Shown here: positions 8,278-16,074 of the stretch, piece after piece
Layout of the letters: the number at the start of each line of letters is the position of its first letter
Numbering within the stretch: position 1 is the stretch's first letter
From: an uncultured Holdemanella sp.
Lineage (GTDB): Bacteria; Bacillota_I; Bacilli_A; Erysipelotrichales; Erysipelotrichaceae
DNA length: 40,089 nt
Reading direction: 5' to 3'
Assembly (NCBI GenBank): GCA_900754615.1
Contig: CAAEDN010000076.1
Span: forward strand, 1 to 40,089
Program-made: the position numbers and the translations under genes
The notes under the pieces: model-generated
What the model was told of the DNA's origin: nothing
Seen by the model: the letters and a program-made list of their open reading frames with translations, nothing else
Databases searched by the model: none

Positions 8278-9522
8278 ATGATAAAAGATATATATCCACG
8301 AGAAAAGTATCTAAGAAAAATTAGACCATTTTATCATTCAGATGTTATCAAAGTTATTACGGGTATAAGAAGATGTGGAAAATCTTGTATTTTACAAGCA
8401 ATAATGAATGAATTAACTTCACATGGTGTTTCTAAAAATCAAATTATTTACATTCCGTTAGATAGAAGGGGATATAAAAATATCAGGACACCTGAGGCCT
8501 TGGAAAATAAAATTGAATCTGAGCTTGGAGAAGAAGCTTTATATTATTTGTTTGTTGATGAGGTTCAAAATGTTAGAGGATTTGAGAGCGTTATTCAAGC
8601 ATATGCTGAAGAAGGTTTCTCTGTTTTTCTTACTGGCTCTAATTCTTATTTGCTAAGTGATGAGATATCAACTAAATTAACTGGGAGATATCTGAATTTT
8701 GAAACATATCCACTCGATTTCCTAGAATATCTGGAAATGAAAAAGTATTTTAATAAACAGATTCATTCAGATATATATATAGAATTTGAAGAATATATTT
8801 TAAATGGAGGGTTGCCAAAATCACTTGAATTTGATGATGTTTCTACAAGGCAAACTTATACAAGAGGTATTATATCTGAGATTTTTGAAAAGGATGTTAA
8901 AACAAGAAAGAGAATAACGAATGTTCCAGTATATGAAAGAGTGCAATCTTTTATACTCAATAATTATGCAGCACCTTTTTCTTTGATTAATTTGTTAGAG
9001 TGTCTAGAAAAAGAAGGGTATAAAACAAAAGCAACTACAGTAAGGGGCTATATTGAAGATTTGAAAAAAGCAAAAATCATTTATGAATGTAATCGATTTG
9101 ATTTGAAAAGTAAGAAATCTTTGAAAAGAGAACAAAAATATTATCTAGCGGATTTAGCAATATATTTTGCGATGAACACAGATAATCGTCTTAGTTTTGG
9201 TCCTTCTTTAGAAAATATAGTATATCTTTATCTTTCTAGTCAGGATTATCAGATAAGCATTGGAAAAATAGGGAAATTGGAGTGTGATTTCATCTTGCGC
9301 AATAAAAAAGGAGATTATGCATATGTACAAGTTGCTTACACCTTGCAAGGAGAAGACCTTAAGGCTACAGAAAGAATAAAAGAAAGAGAATATCGTCCGT
9401 TTAGAGAAATAAGAGATAGTTATCCCCGTTATATAATTTCTTTGGATCGTTTTTGTGATCAACAAGAGGGTGTTAAACATATAAATGCTATTGATTTGTT
9501 TCTAGGAAAAGAAGTACTTTAA
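8278..9522 (+). CDS. AAA_14/DUF4143 family ATPase (copy 1)
   Basis: This 414-residue protein has an N-terminal AAA ATPase domain with Walker A GIRRCGKS (29-36), Walker B YYLFVDEVQ (Asp94, Glu95) and a sensor-like TGSNSYLL. The C-terminal DUF4143 region ends in a nuclease-fold-like pattern, LECDFIL ... YVQVAY. ATG 8278 is preferred over 8179 because GAGGGAG lies 8 nt upstream, and the longer frame would run through the inverted repeat. The family is widespread and often multicopy; its cellular role is not established. It lies between an intact ABC gene and a duplicated fragment of that gene, as if it arrived with a rearrangement. A related copy is at 14154-15341. Confidence 0.85.
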   Translation: MIKDIYPREKYLRKIRPFYHSDVIKVITGIRRCGKSCILQAIMNELTSHGVSKNQIIYIPLDRRGYKNIRTPEALENKIESELGEEALYYLFVDEVQNVRGFESVIQAYAEEGFSVFLTGSNSYLLSDEISTKLTGRYLNFETYPLDFLEYLEMKKYFNKQIHSDIYIEFEEYILNGGLPKSLEFDDVSTRQTYTRGIISEIFEKDVKTRKRITNVPVYERVQSFILNNYAAPFSLINLLECLEKEGYKTKATTVRGYIEDLKKAKIIYECNRFDLKSKKSLKREQKYYLADLAIYFAMNTDNRLSFGPSLENIVYLYLSSQDYQISIGKIGKLECDFILRNKKGDYAYVQVAYTLQGEDLKATERIKEREYRPFREIRDSYPRYIISLDRFCDQQEGVKHINAIDLFLGKEVL

Positions 9523-9560
9523 TGAATTTATCAAATAATTTAATCGATAAATTTCTTAGG

Positions 9561-9731
9561 ATTGCACATAGATTAAAAACTGTCAGAAACGCGGATCAAA
9601 TTGTTGTGATAGATAAAGGAAGCATCATTCAACGGGGAACATACAAGCAATTAATGAAACAAGAAGGTATTTATAAGCACTTTGCGTATGCTAGAGAGCG
9701 GGCGGTGAGTTGGAAACTTGCGAATGGTTGA
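9561..9731 (+). pseudogene. Duplicated 3' end of the ABC exporter gene
   Basis: This stretch reads IAHRLKTVRNADQIVVIDKG and on to AVSWKLANG, nearly identical in protein and DNA to the last about 55 codons of the second ABC subunit (7860-8027). An ATG at 9522, overlapping the preceding stop, opens a 69-codon frame through it. However, it contains only the H-loop-to-C-terminus segment of an ATPase and cannot work as one. It is best read as a scar of a duplication or of insertion of the 8.2-9.5 kb segment. Confidence 0.85.
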
Positions 9732-9767
9732 TATTAAAATAATTTAAGAAGGAAAAATGTATTAACT

Positions 9768-9808
9768 GAAACATTAGTGAATTCAGATACTAATGTTTCT
9801 TTTGTTTT
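9768..9808 (+). terminator. Terminator after the duplicated ABC fragment
   Basis: A perfect 11-bp stem, GAAACATTAGT (9768-9778) with ACTAATGTTTC (9789-9799), is followed by TTTTGTTTT. Confidence 0.85.
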
Positions 9809-9863
9809 GAGTTGTGTAAATCCTATAAAATTAACGACAATTAACAAATGATAACATAATACA

Positions 9864-9940
9864 TTGAAGAAATGGAGTAAATTGTACAAAATGACTTTGA
9901 AGAAACGGAGTAAATCGCATAAAAAGACTTTGAAGAAATG
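9864..9940. repeat. Imperfect tandem repeat, unit about 33 bp
   Basis: TTGAAGAAATGGAGTAAAT... (9864-9895) is followed by a diverged copy starting TTTGAAGAAACGGAGTAAAT (9896-9928) and a partial third, TTTGAAGAAATG (9929-9940). There are no spacers, so it is not CRISPR. It occupies the otherwise empty 9732-10076 interval together with two terminators; I see no gene there. Confidence 0.65.
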
Positions 9941-10041
9941 TTAAATAAGTTTTAATTATGTAGTATTGGTGCACAATTGTATTGAAGTAGTGATTTCTGA
10001 ACGGAATAAATTTAACAGATTATTATTCATTTTCTTTGATG

Positions 10042-10074
10042 AAAAACAGGCAATTTGTTATGTTGCCTGTTTTT
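10042..10074 (-). terminator. Terminator of proBA
   Basis: AAAAACAGGCAA (10042-10053) pairs with TTGCCTGTTTTT (10063-10074), three bases beyond the proA stop on the minus strand. It has a U-tract in both directions, so it may work both ways. Confidence 0.85.
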
Positions 10075-10076
10075 GT

Positions 10077-11306
10077 TTATCGAATCTGTCCATTACCCTG
10101 GACTATGTATTTATATGTAGTTAACTCTTCAAGTCCCATAGGACCTCGGGCGTGAAGCTTTTGTGTGGAAATGCCAATCTCACAGCCTAAGCCAAATTGT
10201 CCACCATCCGTAAATCGTGTTGAACAATTCACATATACGGCTGCACTATCAATGGATTGTGTAAAGAGTTTGGCATGTGATTCATTTGTAGTTAATATAG
10301 ATTCACTATGTTTTGTAGAATGTTTAGAAATATGTTCAATGGCTTCTTCTACAGAATCTACAATTTTAATGGCTAGAATATAATCTAGAAATTCGGTATC
10401 AAAGTCTTTATCTGTAGCATTTGTGCCATCAATGATTTTTTGTGCACGTTCATCCAATCTCAATTCAACTGGGTATGTATCTAGTTGTTTTTTTAATTTT
10501 GGTAAGAATTCATTGGCCACTTTAGAATGTACCAATAATACTTCTTCTGCATTACAAACACTTGGTCTTGAGCATTTCGCATTTTCAATGATTTTAATGG
10601 CCATATCTTGATTGACTTCATCATCCACGTAAATGTGACAAATACCTGTTCCTGTTTGAATACATGGTACTTTGGCATGTTCGACACAACGTGAAATTAA
10701 ATTCTTTCCACCTCTAGGAATCAATAGATCAATATAGCCTACACCTTCCATTAATTCATTGGCACTTTGATGGGTTGTATCTTGAATCAATTGTACAATA
10801 TTTGGATTTACACCACATTGTTCAATTCCTTCTTGTAGTGCTTGTACAATCGCATTGGCACTATTCTAAGCTTCCTTACCAATTCTTAAAATACAAGTGT
10901 TTCCACTTTTGATGCATAAAGTAGCTGCATCACTTGTTACATTAGGTCTACTTTCATAAATAATCGCAATGACACCTAATGGCACACTTACTTTTTGAAC
11001 GACTAATCCATTCTCTAATGTTCTTTCATTCAATACTTTTCCAGTTGGATCTTCTAATTTGACTACATCTAAAATACCTTGAGCCATATCATTCAATCTT
11101 TGATCATTTAATTTCAAACGATCCTTCATGACATCACTCACCACAGCTTTTTCTAAATCCATTAAGTTCGCATTCAAAATATCTTCTTTATGAGCCAATA
11201 AAGATTGTGCCATAGCTTCTAAAATTTCATTCTTTTTAGTTTCATCACACAACATCAATGATTGAGTGGCAGCTTTGGTCTTTTCCATGATTTGTAAAGT
11301 TGTCAT
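10077..11306 (-). pseudogene. proA: Gamma-glutamyl phosphate reductase with in-frame TAG
   Basis: ProA makes glutamate-5-semialdehyde, the second step of proline synthesis. Starting at 11306 (AAAGGAG six nt upstream), the frame encodes MTTLQIMEKTKAAT and the NAD(P)-binding aldehyde-dehydrogenase-fold half, including IYESRPNVTSDAATLC. It then meets TAG at 10866-10868 after GKEA. The same frame continues with NSANAIVQAL, the catalytic-Cys motif TGTGICHIYVD, and a normal C-terminus to 10077. Removing the TAG gives a normal-length enzyme (about 409 codons). As written, the 146-residue N-terminal piece lacks the catalytic Cys, and a restart inside would lack the cofactor region. The product is probably inactive unless the stop is a sequence error. 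Confidence 0.85.
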
Positions 11307-11307
11307 A

Positions 11308-12084
11308 CTAAACTCCTTTCTTGGCCATAAAGCGTGTGCCAATACTTTCATGATCTAAAATAGAGTATAAAGCTTCTGGCTTTTGACCATTGGTAATAAT
11401 CATATCCAACCCTGCATCCATGCAGGTTTTGGCAGCTTCTAGTTTTGTCTTCATGCCACCCGTACCGACATTGGAATTGACGCCTTGTCCAAAGCTTAAA
11501 ATCTTTTCATCCAACTCATACACAACCGGAATTAATTTTGCGTTTTCATTCTTATGAGGATCATCATCATACAATCCATCAATGTCAGATAAAATTATAT
11601 ATAAATCGGCATGAATATTTTTAGCTAGAATGGCACCCAAGTTATCATTGTCGCCAATCACAATTTCTTCAGTCGCAATCGTATCATTTTCATTTACGAT
11701 AGGTAGAACATTTCTTTTTAATAAATGTTCCATGGTATTGATGAAGTTTGTTTTTCGATTATCATTTTCAATATCCGCTTTAGTAATCAGTATTTGTCCT
11801 ACAATATGATTATATTGTGAAAATAAAGAATCATATGTATACATCAATTCACATTGTCCAATGGCTGCACAAGCCTGTTTTTCCGGAAGATCTTGCGGCT
11901 TTGAATCCAATCCTAATTTTCCCATGCCCATTCCAATGGCACCACTTGATACTAGAATCACTTCATGTCCTGCATTTTTAATGTCACTAAGTACTTCACA
12001 TAACTGTTTCATTCTACGAATGTGTAATAGACCTGTATTTTCGTATGCCAAAGTACTTGTACCTACTTTAATGACTACGCGCAT
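11308..12084 (-). CDS. proB: Glutamate 5-kinase
   Basis: ProB phosphorylates glutamate at the start of proline synthesis. The 258-residue product is an amino-acid-kinase fold: VVIKVGTSTLAY at the N-terminus, LVSSGAIGMG, IVNENDTIATEE, GDNDNLGA, ILSDIDGLYDDDP and GTGGMKTKLEAA. It lacks the C-terminal PUA domain found in longer ProB proteins. ATG 12084 is chosen over GTG 12093 because AAGGAAG is spaced about 8 nt from the ATG but abuts the GTG. proA starts 2 nt after its stop, an operon with close coupling. Confidence 0.9.
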   Translation of the reverse strand: MRVVIKVGTSTLAYENTGLLHIRRMKQLCEVLSDIKNAGHEVILVSSGAIGMGMGKLGLDSKPQDLPEKQACAAIGQCELMYTYDSLFSQYNHIVGQILITKADIENDNRKTNFINTMEHLLKRNVLPIVNENDTIATEEIVIGDNDNLGAILAKNIHADLYIILSDIDGLYDDDPHKNENAKLIPVVYELDEKILSFGQGVNSNVGTGGMKTKLEAAKTCMDAGLDMIITNGQKPEALYSILDHESIGTRFMAKKGV

Positions 12085-12170
12085 ATATTTCACTTCCTTT
12101 TCAAAAAAATATTTTTTTAAAATAATAACATAAATTTATATTTCTATAATACTTTTTTTCCTTCCTTTCA

Positions 12171-12206
12171 TTGAGAACGCTATCATTATTAGATATAATA
12201 CTTTTA
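12171..12206 (+). promoter_or_regulatory. Promoter giving a leaderless histidine-kinase mRNA
   Basis: The -35 TTGAGA (12171-12176), a 17-nt spacer and -10 TATAAT (12194-12199) place the transcription start about at the ATG (12206). No Shine-Dalgarno sequence exists between the -10 and the ATG. Confidence 0.65.
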
Positions 12207-14140
12207 TGGACAAAATAATGAATCAAGTTTTAAAAGAGAACTCAATAGGAATATGGAAATTAGATGGGAATCAATTGTATGGGGATGATTGCTTTTTAGA
12301 TTTAATTGGAGTACCAAAAGAAATGGATGCACAAGCATGCTTAAAATTTCATTTATCACATGTACATCCTGAAGATCGAGAGCAATTTGGAGAATACGTA
12401 AGAAAACTAAGCGAAGAAAGAACGGAAATAGTGTATCGGTTTTTACATCCTGAAAAAGGGGTTATGATGATTCGCTGTTCAGGTAAGAAAATGGAAGATG
12501 GTACGATTGCAGGGATTCATCAGGATATAAGTGATATTGTACGTTTAGAAAAGGATAAGATTGTAGAAACGTATTTATCTGAAACAAATGAGAAATTGCG
12601 GAATCAAAATGTTGCCCAGAATGATTACTATAAGGAAATTTTAGATGAATTACCTTGTGGTGTATTCGCATATACCGTGAATGAACATAGAATTGTGCAT
12701 TTAAACAAAAGAGCTTTAGAAATATTTCATATTGATTCGTTCGAAGAAGCGCAAAGTAAGATGCGTTCCATATTCACTAAGTTTGAATATCCAGATTCAA
12801 CCACAAATGATCGATTGATTGCGTTAAGAGAGCATGATGATTCGGTTGATTTTGAAGTGATTATTAATCCTAGAGAAGATTATGAAGTTCATGCCCTCGC
12901 AAAGTCAAAAGTCTTCATGAATCCAGATCAAGAACGCATTATCATTACGGTATTTTTGGATATTTCAAATACAGTCATGTTGAAAAAAGCTTTAGAACAA
13001 GCTAAAGAAGGAAGTGCAGCTAAAAGCGCCTTCTTATTTAACATGTCCCATGATTTAAGAACACCATTAAATGCGATTATTGGCTTTAGTGAATTGATGA
13101 AAAGTCATTGGGATGATCAAGAAATGTCTAGAAATTATCTAAATAAAATTGATGAATCCAGCCAATACTTACTTTCTTTGATCAATAATATTTTAGAGAT
13201 GTCTAAAATTGAGAGTGGAAAAGAAGAATTGAAAGAAAAACCATGGGATATTTATACGTCTTGTGATAATCTTCTACAATTCTTTGAACCAGATATTCGT
13301 CAAAAGAATCAGACATTAAATTATTCTGTGAATATTCAACACAATATGATTTTAACGGATTCATTAAAAATCAGAGAAATCTATGTGAATCTAATGAGTA
13401 ATGCGATCAAATACACGGATGCTGGTGGAACTATTTCTTTTTCTTTAGAAGAAATTGAAAGAGAAGAAGGGGTATCCGACTATAAGGGTATTATTCAAGA
13501 TACGGGTATCGGCATTTCAAAAGACTATTTGCCACATATCTTTGAAAATTTTTCTAGGCAAAAAACATCCAGTGAATCTGGCATAATAGGATCAGGCTTG
13601 GGCATGCCAATCGTTAAAAAATTGGTGGATCTAATGCATGGAACTATAAGTGTAGAGAGTGAAGAAGGTAAGGGAACAACAGTCGTTGTAAGTCTTCCTC
13701 ATCGATATATCATAGAAGAACAAGAAGTCAAAGAAGTAGATGATAAAGAAATTAATCTAACAGGAAAACACATTCTTCTTGTGGAGGACAATGATTTAAA
13801 TGCAGAAATTGCACAAACACTTCTAGAAGATAAAGGCCTTAAAGTTATGCGTGCTAAAGATGGCTTGGATGCTGTAATGATGGTAAAGGAAAATGCAGGG
13901 GATTGTTTCGATTGTATATTAATGGATATTCAAATGCCAAAAATGAATGGCTTTGAAGCCTGTAAAGTCATACGATCTTTGCCAAATAATCGAAGTAAAC
14001 TTCCAATCATTGCCCTAACGGCCAATGCCTTTGAAGAAGATCGTAAAGATTGTTTAGATGCAGGTATGAGTGAGCATGTTTCGAAACCGATTGAAATTCA
14101 ATCTTTACTACAAACAATTGAATCTGTACTAAAAAAATAG
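12206..14140 (+). CDS. PAS-PAS hybrid sensor histidine kinase with receiver domain
   Basis: This 644-residue soluble kinase has no membrane segment. Two PAS-like regions (about 10-115 and 145-255) precede a HisKA dimerisation helix with MSHDLRTPLN (phospho-acceptor His282). The ATPase domain has N-box NLMSNAIKY, DTGIGIS and GSGLGMPIVK. A C-terminal receiver contains LLVEDNDLN, phospho-acceptor Asp574 in LMDIQMPKMNG, and LTANAF. It should sense an intracellular signal, autophosphorylate and pass phosphate to its own receiver. No DNA-binding output or Hpt protein is adjacent, so the target is elsewhere. The start codon sits at the predicted transcript 5' end. Confidence 0.9.
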   Translation: MDKIMNQVLKENSIGIWKLDGNQLYGDDCFLDLIGVPKEMDAQACLKFHLSHVHPEDREQFGEYVRKLSEERTEIVYRFLHPEKGVMMIRCSGKKMEDGTIAGIHQDISDIVRLEKDKIVETYLSETNEKLRNQNVAQNDYYKEILDELPCGVFAYTVNEHRIVHLNKRALEIFHIDSFEEAQSKMRSIFTKFEYPDSTTNDRLIALREHDDSVDFEVIINPREDYEVHALAKSKVFMNPDQERIIITVFLDISNTVMLKKALEQAKEGSAAKSAFLFNMSHDLRTPLNAIIGFSELMKSHWDDQEMSRNYLNKIDESSQYLLSLINNILEMSKIESGKEELKEKPWDIYTSCDNLLQFFEPDIRQKNQTLNYSVNIQHNMILTDSLKIREIYVNLMSNAIKYTDAGGTISFSLEEIEREEGVSDYKGIIQDTGIGISKDYLPHIFENFSRQKTSSESGIIGSGLGMPIVKKLVDLMHGTISVESEEGKGTTVVVSLPHRYIIEEQEVKEVDDKEINLTGKHILLVEDNDLNAEIAQTLLEDKGLKVMRAKDGLDAVMMVKENAGDCFDCILMDIQMPKMNGFEACKVIRSLPNNRSKLPIIALTANAFEEDRKDCLDAGMSEHVSKPIEIQSLLQTIESVLKK

Positions 14141-14160
14141 CGGCAAAAAGTCGCTATTTT
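14137..14160. terminator. Bidirectional terminator containing both stop codons
   Basis: ATAGCG (14137-14142) pairs with CGCTAT (14152-14157), flanked by A-runs on one side and T-runs on the other. The left arm contains the kinase stop TAG (14138-14140), and the right arm contains the stop of the convergent ATPase gene (14154-14156 on the minus strand). Confidence 0.75.
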
Positions 14161-15341
14161 AAATTTTCTAAGAATAAGAAGTCTTTAAATTTAATATGTT
14201 GTACATTACTTGTAGAATAATCAATATCATCCATTGTGATGATGATTTTTTTATCTATTTGACTAACACCATTAAAAGCTTTGAATTCACGCTCATATGC
14301 TTTATCTTCGGCAACACTATATGCGACTTGGATATAATACTTTAGATTGTCTTTTTGAGCTAGAAAATCAATTTCCTTTCCCTTATTGTCATAGACGGTA
14401 AGACTATATCCCATATATAAAAGTTCATTGTATATTATATTTTCTAGATTATGCGTTAAATCATAACGATTGTTTAATTTACGAATCGAATTTAACGAAA
14501 CATCACAATTATAAATTTTTGTAGGATATTCCAATTCTGTTTTTGTTCTAGAAGAATATTGTTTGATTGGTTCAATAATATAAGCCTCTTCTAAATAGCC
14601 AATCCATTTCTTGACGGTATTTATACTGCATTTTGTGCCATGCGTATTCATATAATCGCAAATAGATTTTACAGAATAGTTTCTTGCATTTGATATTAAA
14701 ATGAAATTAACAACCTTTTTAAAATCTTCTGATTTTCGAATTTTATAGCGATTGATTATATCATTCGAAACAATGGTTTCATCTAAATCATTCAAGTATC
14801 TTTTTTGAGCTTCTAAAGAATCAAATTCAATTCGTTTAGGAAAGCCTCCCCATACTAAATAATCCGTTAGAGAAATTTCTTTGTTTAATTCTTTTCCATA
14901 TTCATATAATTCTCTATATACAAATGGACGAATATGAAATGCGACATAGCGACCTGATAATTCTTTAGTGAATTCACGAGATAATAGTTTGGAATTGGAT
15001 CCGGTAATAAATAATGAACAATTATGTCTTCGAAGTGTTTTACATGCGACAGACCAATTATCAATTGTTTGAATTTCATCTAAGAAAACATAGCATAATT
15101 CATTTGTATCACGATTGTTGTCAATGTAGCCTACAATGTCTTGCCATGTAGATAAATTGGATGTAACGGCACGATCTTCGAAATCAAGATAAATTATATT
15201 TGTTGATTTTTTTGAAATTTCAGTATTGATTTGTTCCAATATGATGGATTTTCCACATCTTCTGACTCCCGTAATGATTTTAATTAAATCACTATCATAA
15301 AATGGGCGTATTTCTGATAAATATTTCTCCCTAACTATCAT
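14154..15341 (-). CDS. AAA_14/DUF4143 family ATPase (copy 2)
   Basis: This 395-residue relative of the 8278-9522 protein has Walker A TGVRRCGKS near residue 25, Walker B YVFLDEIQ, TGSNSKLLS, and a C-terminal DUF4143 ending EIDFLAQ ... YYIQVAYSV. ATG 15341 has AGGAGG 8 nt upstream. A good minus-strand promoter precedes it, and 40-bp repeats lie around that promoter. It adjoins a truncated CyuA-like gene, so the segment may have been inserted or moved here. The biochemical role of the family is not settled; ATP binding is secure from the motifs. Confidence 0.85.
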   Translation of the reverse strand: MIVREKYLSEIRPFYDSDLIKIITGVRRCGKSIILEQINTEISKKSTNIIYLDFEDRAVTSNLSTWQDIVGYIDNNRDTNELCYVFLDEIQTIDNWSVACKTLRRHNCSLFITGSNSKLLSREFTKELSGRYVAFHIRPFVYRELYEYGKELNKEISLTDYLVWGGFPKRIEFDSLEAQKRYLNDLDETIVSNDIINRYKIRKSEDFKKVVNFILISNARNYSVKSICDYMNTHGTKCSINTVKKWIGYLEEAYIIEPIKQYSSRTKTELEYPTKIYNCDVSLNSIRKLNNRYDLTHNLENIIYNELLYMGYSLTVYDNKGKEIDFLAQKDNLKYYIQVAYSVAEDKAYEREFKAFNGVSQIDKKIIITMDDIDYSTSNVQHIKFKDFLFLENLK

Positions 15342-15361
15342 ATGTGTATCCTCCTATTGAA

Positions 15362-15391
15362 ATTATATTCAAAATCATGCAGAAATGTCAA
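15362..15391 (-). promoter_or_regulatory. Promoter of the second DUF4143 ATPase
   Basis: On the minus strand, TTGACA (15386-15391) and TATAAT (15362-15367) are separated by 18 nt, just upstream of AGGAGG and the ATG at 15341. Confidence 0.7.
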
Positions 15392-15474
15392 TACTACTGA
15401 AAATAATGTCGATTATATACATAAATGGCAATGTTATTGAAAATAATGTCAAAACTGTGCAGAATTTTCAGTAG
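15384..15474. repeat. About 40-bp tandem repeats with inverted CTACTGAAAAT boxes
   Basis: AATGTCAATACTACTGAAAA... (15384-15423) is repeated as AATGGCAATGTTATTGAAAA... (15424-15463), sharing TGAAAATAATGTC. An exact inverted pair, CTACTGAAAAT (15395-15405) and ATTTTCAGTAG (15464-15474), brackets them. The array lies between the ATPase promoter and the truncated CyuA frame and encodes that frame's last residues. It may be operators or an insertion boundary. Confidence 0.6.
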
Positions 15475-15979
15475 AATTATTTATCTCTAAAAAGTGATTA
15501 TTTATACTATTCTTATTATCTATTCTTGTTTCATCATTCTTAGATAAATATACAGCATTTGTATGTTCATCCTGGATGATACAAGTACTCGTTTGATTTT
15601 GAGTATGAAGAGTTCCTTTCACATAAAGATTTGTTTGAGTTGAATCCACATGGACTTGTACCTGCTTAAATTTGTATACTTTTTCTTTTATGGAATCATC
15701 AATATCTTCAAAAAGTTTTAACCCTTTTTCTGGATTCTTAAAAAAAGCACCAAGACTTGCGGCATATTTTAATCCCAAATCTTCAAAGTTAGGAATGCCG
15801 GCCGACATTCCATTTTTAAAAATACCAATATTCACATCACATTCAATGGAAAGGATTTCTTCATCTAGTACTTTTGAAGCATGTGCCAAACATAAAGCTA
15901 CACATACAGGTTCAGTACAACCAAGTGCTGGAGTTACATCTTGTTTTAATAATTGTATACATTCTTTCTTGTTTAACAT
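15449..15979 (-). pseudogene. Truncated CyuA/UPF0597 L-cysteine desulfidase-like gene
   Basis: The 176-residue product matches the N-terminal part of the serine-dehydratase-alpha/UPF0597 family, which includes L-cysteine desulfidase: DVTPALGCTEPVCVALCLA, FKNGMSAGIPNFEDLGL and IIQDEHTNAVYL. Family members are usually about 430 residues and carry iron-sulfur Cys ligands in the missing part. After about residue 150 the sequence becomes low-complexity (NSINNHFLEINNSTENSAQF) and ends in the repeat array. Truncation by deletion or by arrival of the adjacent ATPase is likely, and the product should be inactive. ATG 15979 is preferred (GGTGA 5 nt upstream) over the upstream in-frame ATG. Confidence 0.75.
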
Positions 15980-16074
15980 AAAATCACCATAAAAATTATA
16001 CAAAAAGATTACAGTTCTTAATAATGATTTATGCTATAATCTAAAATTGGAAAATATAACCGAGGTATAAGAAA

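Noticed and set aside
9864..9940. CRISPR-like array.
   Set aside because: The units are contiguous, imperfect and without unique spacers, and no cas gene is present.
197..10868. Amber (TAG) recoding or suppression, because two genes are interrupted by in-frame TAG.
   Set aside because: Intact genes here end in TAG (for example the first hybrid kinase and the second DUF4143 ATPase), and other lesions are TAA or frameshifts. Ordinary mutation or sequence error is simpler.
15384..15474. CRISPR-like array or phage attachment site.
   Set aside because: Only two diverged 40-bp units with no spacers, and no integrase or phage gene in the window.
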